Below are positions 11,752 to 22,513 of a DNA stretch of 64,000 bases, in pieces. Both the position numbers and the translations under genes were made by a program. How positions within the stretch are numbered: position 1 is the stretch's first letter; the number at the start of each line of letters is the position of its first letter. Origin of the DNA: Heterobasidion occidentale (lineage: Eukaryota > Basidiomycota > Agaricomycetes > Russulales > Bondarzewiaceae); NCBI GenBank assembly GCA_039111635.1, contig JBCAQO010000010.1, positions 248,001 through 312,000 of the forward strand, read 5' to 3'. Below the pieces are notes generated by a model, which was not told the DNA's origin, searched no databases, and worked only from the letters and a program-made list of their open reading frames with translations.

Positions 11752-12593
11752 TGTGCTATCAACATTGTCCTTCGCCACGACCCATAGTCGCTTTCCATTT
11801 CCACAGGCCCCTTCGACTCCTATCACTTTTGGACAACAATTACCTACTAATTGCCTTCTCGTAGATCTGCTACTATCTTACACAACCTCCCTTTTATGAC
11901 TTGGAGCTCCGCATCCTATCGATCTTGTCACACCCCCACTCATTCTTAGTCATTTTCCGTACAGTATGATCTTTGTGCGCAAGTCGCTAATGTTATGAAA
12001 TTTGTCTCGTATCGCAATCACGGCTGTCGACAGGATACATCTAAGTAGCTGAATAAGAAAGACAGTTTAGAGCTATTTTCGAAAAATTAGAGGGGGGGTT
12101 GTCTAACCTGCTAAAGTGATAATTAATGGCAATTGTCGCCAATTGGCGATAATTATCGAGGAGGCATTTCCCTGATGTAGCAGTAGGAAGACTGCTACTG
12201 AACGAAGAGAATAGACTGAAGTTCCTCAGCCTATTCTATGGGCCTTATATACTGTATAGAGTGTAGGGTAAGAGTCCGTATGCTTCTCCAGGTATCCATC
12301 CCAGGAGAGCTGTGGTCGTCGTCTCTCTCAGCCGGTGCCTACTCTTGTACTTCTCCAGTAGCACCAATCCATCCTAGTGCAACAAGGTGCTTACCCATAA
12401 GCCCTAAGCCCATGGCATGTAAATGCCTCCCATATACCCTCTACCGATGTCTTGAAGAACCATCGGTCCAGTTGGCTCCTAAGGACATGCTGAATACCTT
12501 GATGTACGCTCCGTAGTGGAGCCGCCTAGCATGTGATGCTTGAACCATCGGATAGACCAATCCCGACGGGCCCTGATCGGTCAAGTCATAACA

Positions 12594-12606
12594 GTACCCC
12601 CTTTCT
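12594..12606 (-). other. Polypurine tract of element B
   Basis: Read on the minus strand, AGAAAGGGGGTAC lies directly against the 3' LTR start TGTTATGAC. It matches AGAAAGGGTAA next to the 3' LTR of element A. This is the expected primer position for plus-strand DNA synthesis. Confidence 0.75.
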
Positions 12607-12704
12607 AGGTCCCAACTCCTGAGGGGACTACTCGCCTCCGCGAGCTTCATCGACATTCCACGTACAATTTGCTTTCTGGTCGTCCAACAACAATTGGGAT
12701 GCAT

Positions 12705-13782
12705 TGATATGCTAGAGGTGGCTCTAAGTGCTGAGCACAACACCAAAACAACCTCTAGAGCAAGGGGTGCTGGAGCTAGTATCTGATACACAAGGAATCA
12801 TTAGCGATGACTTTAGAAATTGATGGCGCACTGAGAAGCAGAGGGGAGTGTGAGATTGTAGTGCCCGAACAGTTTCGGGACTGCGCCAAACACCGACCAA
12901 ACATTCGGTCAGTCGTGTCGGGGATTTGGTCGGTAACAAGAAGGTAGTGTTGCGACCGACAACTATGTGCTTCGAGAGCCACACAGGACTCTGACAATAT
13001 ACGAGGGAGGACGAGGGGTACGAGCGAAGAGACAAGTACGAACGCGAACAAGGCCAAACGACGAGGATGACAAGTTTTTGGGAGTCAACGAAGACGATTT
13101 CGATGGTTGAGATGAGTGCGAATGAGCTCTGAACTATGGGGTGCGAAAGCTGGTTTATTCCAGAGTTGTATGTAGGTTTTTATAGTAAACTGAGCCCCTA
13201 AGTAAAATGTTGAACGAGAAATAAGAGCAAATGTCAAATGGGCACCAAGCCCTAGCGAACAGAGAAGATAAGAAGGTAGGTGAGATGTCCATATGGGTTC
13301 TGAAGGTGATAAGGTACAAGTTAATCAGCGATGGCGAACTCCCGACCGTTTGGTATCCGTCGCCCGAGCGTAGGTAGCACAAACAGGCGTTGGAGAACCA
13401 ATTAAAATAAAGAAGAAGTAATGTACGACCAGGGTGGCCAAGTAATGGTGCAAGATCGCATTTGACCGACCATGTGGAAGTTGGGAAGATAAGCAATAAG
13501 GACCAACCGACTCACGGAGCACATTGGCTGACACGGACTACTGGCTCCGATCTCGTAAACACCTATCGTAACCCTCCTGTGTGGTCATGGTAAGTACGTG
13601 AGGTGTGGGCAAACTGACCCAAGTGCTGCCAAACGTCCTTCGGTGGGTTGCGGTCGGTCGGGTGGGGACCGACCATGTTCGGTAATAGTCGGTGTCTTCG
13701 GTACTTGTCTAGCGCTGTTCGGTATCTCCCCAAAGCTTCCCGAATACCTCTCTTGGACCCTAGCGCGGGTGCATGCTCATCA
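12705..13782 (+). mobile_element. Unclassified TG...CA element, copy 2, inside element B
   Basis: Compared with element A, the noncoding region of B is interrupted here by 1,078 bases that begin TGATATGCTAGAGG and end GCATGCTCATCA. The flanks are GCAT (12701-12704) and GCGT (13783-13786); the uninterrupted sequence in A has GCGT once. This is a diverged relative of the elements at 3472-4643 and 36699-37913, sharing both ends and the internal TTTTTATAGTAAA. Confidence 0.6.
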
Positions 13783-13786
13783 GCGT

Positions 13787-14851
13787 CTTCCCAATATGAC
13801 TTCATCTTCTGGGGCGAAGACCGACTTACGTCGTTTACAACGCCTAGGAGTTTTCCATCTTCGTTGAGCTGTTTGATTTGAAGTCCTGCAGTATCGCCAC
13901 AATACTGTGTTTCTTCCTGGTGTTCTTCCTTCACCATTGCGTTTTGTTGCGAGTATGCTCCTAGAGTCAATAGGCAGCTGCTCGAACCAGGTCGACCTGG
14001 TATCTTTGTTAAGCCGGTTTTCAGTCCAGCGACGATGCAGAAAGGTGTCGCGTGCGAATGATTATATGATGAAATAGAAACGCGTCTGTGGATGGGTGTG
14101 TGTCATTCTTCTTCAGAATGCCGAAGGCCATGCTTCAGTGTTTCCAGGATAGATCTTCATCTCTGTGATCTCCAGTATCGAGGGGGACTCCAGGTGTGTG
14201 GGTTGATCACTTTATCAAGGCTTAGGCCCACCAACCTATCGAGAGTGAACAATGCTCTCGACTTGTTTTGAGTCTGGCAAGACCCCTTTGAAGATCCCTA
14301 ACTCTGTCAGCCCCATACAGTGGCCCATCCTGGTTAGAGATTGAGTGTTTGTCCAGAGTTTGTTTGTCACATGGGAGCGAGCATGCAGCCGCGCTCCACA
14401 TATTGAACACGAGGTAAGGATTTTGAAGAATAGACTTTGAACCCCATGGTTTCTTGAGTTAACCATGGTATCCACCTTGACGGTAATTATTGCGGGGTCA
14501 GTGTAAGGTATGTCCTGGTAGTTTAATATTATGCCGGACGTCCGTAGTTTCGCGTCTTTGCGGACGTCAGCTAGTTTATCCTTAAGTCTTCGTGGACTGA
14601 GGCTAGTTTATACATAAGTCGTTGCGGACTGCCCTGCTAGTTTAAGCTAAGGTCGTTGCGGACCTATCCATCTCCCAACGTAGGAGTACCTGTAAACAAG
14701 ACAGCAGGCGTTTCTGCGCATCGGAACATTCCTTGGTGGTGCGCATAGGGCCGTAGACCAGTTCCTCCTTCTTGACAGGGTTGTCATTGAGGTAAGATGG
14801 TGACGGTTTATACTATATCAAACCGGATAACTTATAGAGTTGCCAGAATAG
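13787..14851 (-). other. Noncoding region of element B, left of element A
   Basis: On the minus strand this corresponds to about 23,840-24,820 of element A and carries the same hairpin/TAAACTA modules in reverse (14520-14700). It also has one copy of the 10-mer AGAATAGACT (14427-14436) and a long palindrome around CCATGG (about 14442-14470). No gene was found. Confidence 0.7.
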
Positions 14852-15436
14852 TGTTATGACTTGACCGATCGGGGCCCTTCGGGGTCGGTCTAACCGATGG
14901 ATCAAGCATCACATGCTAGGCGGCTCTACTACGGAGCGTACACCAAGGTATTCGGCATGTCCTTAGGAGCCGACAAGACCAATGGTTCTTCAAGACATCG
15001 GTAAAGGCTATATGAGAGGGACATGAGGCTCACAGAATTCACACAGTAATATGAGAGGCATTCACATGCCATGGGCTTAGGGCTTATGGGTAAGCACCTC
15101 GTCGCACCATGATGGATCAGTGCGACTGGAGAAGTACAAGAGTAGGCGCCGGCTGAGAGAGACGGCGGCCATAGCTCTCCTAGGATGGAAACCTGGAGAA
15201 GCACACGGACTCTTACCCTATACCCCATACAGTATATAAGGCCCATAGAATAGGCTGAGGATCTTCAGTCTATTCTCTTCGTTCCCCTGTATCTACACAT
15301 ACAGGATTCTTAGAGCCAATCATTTCCTCCTGTATCAACGCCTGATACAGTCGAGACTTCGCCCACCACTCAGTCCATCGTGCGACCTAGGGAAGAACCT
15401 GTTACTCTTGGGTTACTGAACGAGCAGTTCGTAACA
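14852..15436 (+). repeat. 5' LTR of element A
   Basis: Starts TGTTATGAC and ends GTAACA. A TATA box (TATATAAGG near 15233-15241) lies about 30 bases before AGTCTATTCT (15267-15276), the predicted transcript 5' end. Downstream come a variable hairpin (15286-15305) and a conserved hairpin (15330-15350, arms CTGTATCA and TGATACAG). Confidence 0.95.
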
Positions 15437-15438
15437 CT

Positions 15439-15448
15439 AGAATAGACT
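15439..15448 (+). other. Self-priming primer-binding site, element A
   Basis: AGAATAGACT lies two bases after the 5' LTR and is the exact reverse complement of AGTCTATTCT at the predicted start of the element's own transcript (15267-15276). No tRNA-type TGG start is present. This is the arrangement of the self-primed Tf1/sushi group, where the RNA 5' end folds back and primes reverse transcription. Confidence 0.75.
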
Positions 15449-15904
15449 CGCTTTTGCCCCTACCTTGCACCACACTCTGCTTGCTGCCACACTCTTTCTC
15501 ACAACCCTCATCGGTGGCATAGACCCCACCGAAGAGAGTTACTTCACACACCCTGGAGCAAGACCTAGGCTAGGATTTCCACCAGCACTAGATGAATCAA
15601 TAACCAACTCCGACAGAATAATTGTCCTATCCATCAAAGAGAAAATCGCTGGTATTATTCCGATACCAATCGGCCAGCACCCCCAAACTTTGATAACTGC
15701 TCGTACCGAGAAGGACGATACTTCTTCACAAGGGAAGACGAAACAGAAGCTGAGTGGGCCTGGGACGAAATAGCAGAAGACTGGGTAGCGCCTCCCCAGT
15801 ACAGGAACCCCGAACCGGAAATCCCGGACACATCGGAGGAAGAAGAAGGAACATCCGAGTCCGAATCCTCGGATATTCAAACACCGATCAACACCCGAAA
15901 CATT

Positions 15905-16993
15905 ATGTCGACAAATCCTACAGACCCCCCCGTCTCGTCGGGAAGGGGCAAGCTCAAGCTCCCTGATAACTTCGAAGGGGACCGAACACAATCACAGAAA
16001 TTCATCATGAATTGCCTCCTCCTTTTTACAACAGAATCAGACCGATACAAGACGGATACAGACAAGGTTTCCCTCGCCCTCTCTTGCATGAGATATGGAA
16101 CGGCCGGCGTATGGGCGGAAAGCTTCCTAAAGAAGACAGTAGGGGCGACCCCGCCCAAAAACCGTAGGAACTTGGGACGATTTCCTTAACAAGTTCAAAC
16201 TCCAGTTCAAGGAAACGAACCTCACGGACAAGGCCCGAAGCGCCCTCATGTCTTTCTCTCAGGGGAAGATGACGGTGGATGAATATTCAAACCAATTCAT
16301 CCTTATCGCCGCCGACGCCGACCATCACCGACAAGGAACAGGTTCCTTACTTCCAAAGAGGACTTGATCCAAAGGTCATGGACAAAATCTATGACAAGGA
16401 AACTCCGCCGAAGGACACGATCCAGATTGGGTCAACACTGCCTGTGAAATAGATGGACGCCTAAGAGCCCGAAGTGCTCAAAAGGCGATCCTCGCCAACT
16501 CCACCTCATTCCGAAGCGATTTCCTTAATCGTTTCCACCTCCAACCAGCTCGTCGCTACAACTCTACCACAGCTCCTCGCAGAATGAACAACCAGGTAGT
16601 CGACATGGATATTGACGCCTCCCGAAAAAGAGATGCCGAGCGCCAGAAGCGCACTTATGATGGTGTTCCCCCGTCTCGAGGAAATTCGCGCAAGCCGATG
16701 GGCAGAGGAGGTAGACGAACTCGCGCTGCAGACATGGAGGATGAAGACGAGCAAGAATCCCCGGTGGGAAACAATGCACGACTACATCGAGGACTGGAGG
16801 AGGGGAGTTCTCATGGCCACCACCGTCGGGTACCACAACCTGGTAATTCGGTGGAACGTGAGGACCCTTCCGCGAGAAGGGGAGGATCACGCCCGAGCAA
16901 TGGAGAGCGCTACGTACCGCCTAACGGCCTACACGAAGAAAGAACGGACCCATCAGTGATACTAATAGCGTCCGAGCGCTCTTCCAAGAAGTA
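15905..16993 (+). pseudogene. gag of element A, broken
   Basis: The capsid-like part starts at ATG 15905 (SSGRGKLKLPDNFEGDRTQS) and matches the gag of element B. An upstream in-frame acidic stretch (about 15690-15904) may be a longer N-terminus. The frame is lost near 16160 and again near 16320-16430. Relative to B, a segment near 16660 is deleted, and it includes the whole CCHC zinc knuckle used for RNA binding. A functional Gag cannot come from this copy. Confidence 0.8.
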
Positions 16994-17124
16994 GGGGAGG
17001 TCGAGGCAAAGAAGATGTTGGTGGATCTGGCAGAGGATTTTTCCTGACCTCTCCTTCACCAGCCGAAGAGAGAGGGTCGAGGAAACTTGAGTATGATTCC
17101 CCGTCATATATTCGAATCGGAGCA

Positions 17125-17487
17125 ATGAACAGTCACATTATTACCCCCATTCGACTTGACGTGCGATTGACAACTCAAGGAAGAAGCACTGGAGCCAGAG
17201 CCGCCATCGACTCAGCATGCGAAGGGATTTTGGTAAACGAAGAGTGGGTACAGAAGCACAATCTCCCCACCTATCCTTTAAACCGCCCCATCCGCGTTCG
17301 CAACGTCGATGACACCATCAACAAGGCAGGCCTCATTCAACGAGGCCTAGACGCGAATCTCATCGTCAAAGACAGACGTGGGAGGACTCACACCGAACGC
17401 GTCCAGATGTTCATCACCAATCTAGGGAAGGACGACATGCTCCTAGGAACGGATTGGTTGAAATACCACGACCCCTCCATCGGGTGA
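17125..17487 (+). pseudogene. Aspartic protease domain, element A
   Basis: A retropepsin-like segment of about 120 residues. The active-site loop is AAIDSACEG, so the catalytic triplet is Asp-Ser-Ala rather than the usual Asp-Ser/Thr-Gly; element B has the same DSA. The C-terminal DMLLGTDWL is the usual second hydrophobic turn. A stop ends the frame at 17487, at the point where B also has a stop. The following linker (17539-17925), rich in charged helix, leads towards the pol ORF with one more frame break near 17922. Confidence 0.65.
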
Positions 17488-17983
17488 GGCGCCCGTGAAG
17501 TACACTTTGATCGGTGCCCCAGAGATTGCCAACACCATATGGGTTTACCAGGCAAGGAAGAGCCTACCAGAAAGGCATGGCTAGCAAAACTACGCGGCGA
17601 CAAGATTCCCCAGCGGACGAAACCGCATCTTGTCTCAGAACCGGTAGGACCTTCATGGACTTGGACTAAAGAACAATGGAGCCAAGTACCCGCGAAGGAG
17701 TGGAAGACTCGGTTCATGGAGTTACTCGAGCACAAATCCCGACAGCGCAAGGCTCGGAAGTGGCTCGAAGAGCAAGTAACCGAAAGGAAGGAACGCCGGC
17801 AAGCTCAACAAGAGGCAACCCAGGGCGAAGCTTCAGGAAAAGTCGCTGAAGAAGCGCAAACGCTGTTCGACTCCTCCGCAATGGAAAGCGCAGGAGAACC
17901 CGTCATTAGGAAGGTAGCTCCATAAACCCTCGGGGTTCGCAAGCTTTGACGAAGACCTAGAGGAAGAAATCGATACCACCAAC

Positions 17984-20977
17984 TTGAAAGGTCGAGTACC
18001 GACGGAATATCATTCTTACCTCGACATCTTCAGCGAACGACGATCGCAGAGGCTTCCCCAACATACGATATGGGACCATGCGATAAACCTCAAACCATCT
18101 TTTGTACCCCAGGCCCCGCGGATATTTCCTCTGAGCCCGGAAAAGCATGATGAGTTAGGAAAGTTCGTCAAGGAGCACCTTTCCAGAGGAACAATACGTC
18201 GGTCAACAGCGCATAGCGCGGCCTCTTTCTTTTTTGTAAGCAAGAAAGATGGGAAACTCCGTCCGGTACAAGACTATCGTCACCTTAACGAACACACCAT
18301 TCGAGACGTCACCCCCCTGCCATTAATCCAAGAACTGTTGGATATTATCAAAGGCGCAACGGTTTTCTCGAAGCTCGACGTTCGGTGGGGGTATAACAAC
18401 GTGCGCATCAAGGAAGGAGACGAATCCAAGGCGGCCTTTGTCACACCCCTGGGGCTCTTTGAACCCACAGTGATGTTCTTTGGGCTCTGCAATTCCCCAG
18501 GGACCTTCCAAGCCATGATGAACATGATCTTCCAGGAACTCATCTTGGCTCGGAAAATAGCGATATATATGGACGACATCCTCATCTTCACAAAGACCAC
18601 AGCGGAACACATTGTGATTCTTAAACGAGTCCTCCAAATCCTGCGCGACAATGATCTTTACCTCAAACCAGAGAAATGCGAATTCCACAAGGAGAAGCTA
18701 AATTACCTTGGGTACACGATTTCAAAAGACCACGTCGCTATGGAAGACTCGAAGATTGAAGCTATCCAGGAATGGCCCATCCCACGCACAGTTCGCGACA
18801 TCCGATCTTTCTTGGGCCTAGGAAACTTCTACCGACGATTCATTGATAAATTCTCTTTGATCGCTCGACCGCTGCATAACCTCACGAAGAAAGATATGAG
18901 ATGGGACTGGACCACGGAGTGCCAACAGGCATTTGATCGACTGAAGAAAGCCTTTGTCAGTCAACCCGTCCTGCTGTACCCTGACCCGATGCGCCCCTAT
19001 CGGCTCATTACCGACGCTTCCCTCGCGGCATACGGTGCAGTCCTCTTACAGGAAGGACCTGATAACGACTGGCACCCCGTGGCATACCTCTCCGGATCGT
19101 TCTTACTGGCCGAACGAAATTACGACGTACATGATCGCGAACTCCTTGCTATTATCAAGGCGATGGAACACTGGAAACACTACCTCGAAGGCACTCGACA
19201 CCCTTTCGAAGTTTGGACAGACCATAAGAACCTAGAACACTTTCAGACGGCACGCGACCTGTCAAGGCGACAGGTGCGCTGGAGCCTGTTTTTGTCCCGA
19301 TTTGACTTCCAGCTCAGTTACAAGGCTGGAACTACAAATCATGCCGATGCTCTGTCCAGGCGTCCAGACCTTGGTGAGGGGGTGGAATCTGATAACAAGG
19401 CACAGACTCTACTTCCGCCTAGACTTTTCACCGAGTCCAGCGAAACTCTGGTAGAACCAAGCGAAGGCATACACGTCAAAGCAACGGAACTCGTATCCTC
19501 GGACATCCTCGCCCTTATCCGACACTCGCGCTCGGAACACGATTTGCTAGTCGACGTCGCCCTCAAGAAACTGCTGGAAAAAGGTCCAAACGCAATGAAG
19601 GGCGACCTAGGAAAATGGACACATGAAGAGGGCATCACAAGACGCGACGGTTACATATGCATCCCAAAGGACGACCTCCTTCGACGAATGATTGTCAAAA
19701 CACACCATGACACTATGGCTACAGGACATCCAGGCCGAGCAAAGACCTTAGAATTGGTACAGCGCCATTATTGGTGGTCAAGCATGACCAAATTCGTGCA
19801 CCAATATGTGGGTGGATGCGCAATCTGCCAATCCACCAAGAACTTGCCCCACAGGACCCATCCACCGATCCAACCACTGGAAACCACGAACGCCCCTTGG
19901 TGTTTCATCTCCACCGACTTCGTAACAGACCTTCCAGAAAGCAGAGGCTACGACTCGATAAACGTAGTGGTTGATCAAGGCCTATCAAAAGGGATAGTCA
20001 TAACTCCGTGCAAAAAGACAATCACGGCCGAAGAAACCACGACGCTCTTCCAGGACAATGTGTTCAAACGATACGGACTACCAACCAAGGTGGTGTCCGA
20101 CAGAGGTCCTCAATTTGCGGCAAAGTTCACAAGGGAACTATGGAAAGGAATGGGAATCGCCCCTGCCCTCAGCACGGCGTACCACCCCCAAACGGACGGA
20201 GAAACAGAACGGGTAAACCAAGAAATCGAACAATTCCTGCGAGTGTTCTGCAACTACCATCAAGATAACTGGGTGGACTTGATTCCCTTTGCAGAATTCT
20301 CCCACAATACCCGAAGACACTCCGCCACTGGGAAGTCGCCGTTTGAAGTCCTTTATGGGTTCAATCCACCATATTCGGTCGACTCAGCCCTGGAGACCAA
20401 GGTGCCCGCAGTGACTGAACGTTTGCAGCTAATCAAGGAAGTCCAAGAAGATGCGGCCGCGAGTCTACAAATAGCAGCGCAGCACGCCAAGGACCGGGAC
20501 CTGCACAGGAAACTCCCACAGTGGGAAGTAGGAACCCAAGTTTGGTTAGAAGGAACCCACATTCGGATGACTCACCCGAAATTCAAGTTGGCACCTCGAC
20601 GCTATGGTCCCTTTTCAGTGACCGAAAGAATCGGTCCTCTGGCTTATTGGTTGGAAATACCCAAAACATGGAAGATACACCCGGTGTTTCATGCCTCCAT
20701 GCTCACAGAATATCATGAGACAGAGGCCCACGGAAGAAACTTCCCCAGACCTGCCCCAGAAATCTTGAATGAAGAAGAGCACTACGAAGTGGAGGCCATT
20801 CTAGATTCAAGACGCCAGGGACGAGGAACCAAATACCTTGTCAAGTGGGTCGGATACTCCGAAGCCGATAACACTTGGGAACCCTTTGCCCTCCTCAAAG
20901 ATATGGCCGATGAGGCGCTTCGTGAGTTTCACGAAAGCTACCCAGACAAGCCCCGGCCGGCGGCGATAAGGCTTTAG
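17984..20977 (+). CDS. Pol of element A: reverse transcriptase-RNase H-integrase-chromodomain
   Basis: A 997-residue uninterrupted frame. The reverse transcriptase has YMDD at residues 195-198 and the preceding LCNSPGTFQ. RNase H begins near residue 340 (LITDASLAAYGAVLL) and ends with the usual HADALSRRPD. Integrase has the HH...CC zinc site (from about 573) and a catalytic D-D-35-E (about 642, 703 and 739; SDRGPQF, ETERVNQE). A chromodomain follows at about 934-985 (KYLVKWVGYS, NTWEP), which in related elements tethers integration to marked chromatin. The natural polyprotein starts upstream in gag; frame breaks at 17487 and 17922 separate this ORF from it. Whether it is translated by itself is unknown. 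Confidence 0.93.
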   Translation: MKGRVPTEYHSYLDIFSERRSQRLPQHTIWDHAINLKPSFVPQAPRIFPLSPEKHDELGKFVKEHLSRGTIRRSTAHSAASFFFVSKKDGKLRPVQDYRHLNEHTIRDVTPLPLIQELLDIIKGATVFSKLDVRWGYNNVRIKEGDESKAAFVTPLGLFEPTVMFFGLCNSPGTFQAMMNMIFQELILARKIAIYMDDILIFTKTTAEHIVILKRVLQILRDNDLYLKPEKCEFHKEKLNYLGYTISKDHVAMEDSKIEAIQEWPIPRTVRDIRSFLGLGNFYRRFIDKFSLIARPLHNLTKKDMRWDWTTECQQAFDRLKKAFVSQPVLLYPDPMRPYRLITDASLAAYGAVLLQEGPDNDWHPVAYLSGSFLLAERNYDVHDRELLAIIKAMEHWKHYLEGTRHPFEVWTDHKNLEHFQTARDLSRRQVRWSLFLSRFDFQLSYKAGTTNHADALSRRPDLGEGVESDNKAQTLLPPRLFTESSETLVEPSEGIHVKATELVSSDILALIRHSRSEHDLLVDVALKKLLEKGPNAMKGDLGKWTHEEGITRRDGYICIPKDDLLRRMIVKTHHDTMATGHPGRAKTLELVQRHYWWSSMTKFVHQYVGGCAICQSTKNLPHRTHPPIQPLETTNAPWCFISTDFVTDLPESRGYDSINVVVDQGLSKGIVITPCKKTITAEETTTLFQDNVFKRYGLPTKVVSDRGPQFAAKFTRELWKGMGIAPALSTAYHPQTDGETERVNQEIEQFLRVFCNYHQDNWVDLIPFAEFSHNTRRHSATGKSPFEVLYGFNPPYSVDSALETKVPAVTERLQLIKEVQEDAAASLQIAAQHAKDRDLHRKLPQWEVGTQVWLEGTHIRMTHPKFKLAPRRYGPFSVTERIGPLAYWLEIPKTWKIHPVFHASMLTEYHETEAHGRNFPRPAPEILNEEEHYEVEAILDSRRQGRGTKYLVKWVGYSEADNTWEPFALLKDMADEALREFHESYPDKPRPAAIRL

Positions 20978-20980
20978 AAA

Positions 20981-20990
20981 GATATAAAAA
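20981..20990 (+). promoter_or_regulatory. TATA box before the third ORF, element A
   Basis: GATATAAAAA lies in the 59-base gap between the pol stop and the ATG at 21036. Element B has a TATATAAAG at the equivalent place (minus strand, about 29202-29210) although the surrounding bases differ. This suggests a separate internal promoter for the third ORF. Confidence 0.5.
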
Positions 20991-21035
20991 GGGAGACATC
21001 CCTCCCTCTTTCAAAGCAAGAATCTTCCCCAGTAC

Positions 21036-22308
21036 ATGTCCAACCACTCCTCCCTTGATTACTCCCCTGGACGTGCCATGCTCATCGATGACGGGACTAC
21101 CTCCTCCCCTTCAAGAAACCCCTCACCAGACATCGCTCTGGCCGTGGCCAACCCCGACACTGGACGCCCTAGCCGAAGCAGCCGCCCAACGACTCCAGAA
21201 GGAGTTCCCGTACAAATCAGTATCCACCAAACCGCGCTCACCGTCGAAGATCGAACGGGTTCCCGAGCCTCACCACGGTTTGAGAGAGCTCATGATGAGC
21301 ACGATGAAGGACGTCAAGCAGAAGGAAGGCATGCTCCGTCAACGCCTCCGCGACCGACGTCAGCGTTGGCTCAAGGAGACGCAAGACAGGAAACGAGAGG
21401 CGGAAGAAGACCAGGAAACCCTGCGGACCTGGCATCGCCTACAACTGTTGAGGCAGGTGTACAAGAACCAGCAACGGCTGGTACATCAGTTGCCAGGACC
21501 AGAGGGCCCCCTACCAGTAGTCGAGATCTGCACCCCGGAGAATTGGAAGGATTAGGAGATGCACTACTCCAGCGCACCACCATCTCCGTGGTAATCCAGA
21601 TGGCCACAGCGCTAGCCTTGCAAAGGCTTGCTAACTTCTTCGCAGGGCAGCCAGGGAGCGAGAGCGACGACATACCCCGACGCCTCGCTGACGCAAGCGA
21701 CCAGGTCAGGCTTCTGGCCTATGCAGATGATCATCGAGCAGCCTCCTGGTATGCCCGAGGAAATAATGGGGCTTACGCCTTACTCATTCACCCGGACGAG
21801 TTCTCCTCCTTCGTCAATCTGGAACTCTTACCGGCCCTCATACCGCGCACCGACGCAAGACACTCCTCCCACGCCCATCCCGTTCGGATTGACCCATTCC
21901 GCGTCCAACCATGGAGCGAAGCTAGCAGAGCAGTACCGGCTACACATAGTCGAGACGCATCCACCCAGACAGAATATGTCTGGGCTACAGTCCAACGACA
22001 GGCACGAAGGGATCGAGAGACCCTTCCTCCCATATCGGCAGGACAATCCACCGGGCAGGACGCAGGAGGCAGCAATGAGGAACACCCGCCAAGATACAGG
22101 AGGAACGAGGGACGAGGGAACCCGAGGGCAAGGACAACCCTTCAGCCCAGGCGAAACAGTCCTAGAAGAACTCGACCAAGAGATTCGCCGACTCCAAACC
22201 GTCCTTGAGATAATCGACCTGAAGGAGCGCATCCACACATTGGTAGAAGAACTCCAATCCGCCAGCGCCCGACTCAGCGAACTACTTCCTGGACTCGAGC
22301 AGAACTAG
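21036..22308 (+). CDS. Third ORF of the gypsy family (element A), unknown function
   Basis: The ORF starts 59 bases after pol with MSNHSSLDYSPGRAMLIDDG. One frame is open for 390 residues (21036-22208). However, the most protein-like segments use a second frame at 21240-21555: a highly charged helix (LRQRLRDRRQRWLKETQDRK and WHRLQLLRQVYKNQQ), probably a coiled coil. The frame then returns for LGDALLQRTTISVVIQMATA. Element B keeps both segments with conservative changes, so the original protein was probably about 400 residues and is now frameshifted. No signal peptide or membrane segment is seen, so it is not envelope-like. I do not recognise the family. Confidence 0.55.
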
Positions 22309-22513
22309 ACGCCTGGGACGAGGTCGAAGACAGCAATTACGACGACATCGACCCCTATTATCGGCCAGATGAAGGGTATGGGGATTACGGAGACATTGGT
22401 GGAGGATATTAGGAAAGGGAGTTGAGGAACCCCTGGCCTTCAACAAGGTGCCGGAGAGGAAAGGACCCTCCGCACCACAGGTACCGGTTTCACGCACAGG
22501 ACGCCGGAATGAA

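Larger units (their letters stand above)
5794..12177. mobile_element. Plavaka-type DNA transposon (two genes)
   Basis: A 6.4-kb insertion with short inverted ends: left CATCAGGAAAA, right (reverse complement) CATCAGGGAAA. It is flanked by a TA duplication and disrupts the 3' LTR of element B. It holds a broken Plavaka-family transposase on the minus strand and a divergent DUF6532 gene on the plus strand. Plavaka transposases are CACTA-related and abundant in Agaricomycetes. Stretches of 200-350 bases at both ends have no gene. The transposase is dead by several stops, so the copy cannot move by itself. Confidence 0.85.
5639..12593 (-). repeat. 3' LTR of element B, split by a DNA transposon
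   Basis: The two halves, 5639-5793 and 12178-12593, join to one LTR closely matching the other LTR of B at 34849-35476. In the intact copy the junction reads AAAGGTAGCAGTAG. Here a transposon interrupts it, and the dinucleotide TA occurs on both sides (5792-5793 and 12178-12179). The minus-strand start TGTTATGAC is preceded by the polypurine stretch at 12594-12606. Confidence 0.9.

Noticed and set aside
12178..12593. A truncated solo LTR independent of element B
   Set aside because: It joins exactly to the fragment at 5639-5793 across the Plavaka transposon, and the target duplication TTGGT pairs it with the LTR at 34849-35476.
21036..22208. Third ORF of element A as an envelope protein
   Set aside because: No signal peptide, hydrophobic membrane segment or cysteine pattern; the protein is charged and proline/arginine-rich.
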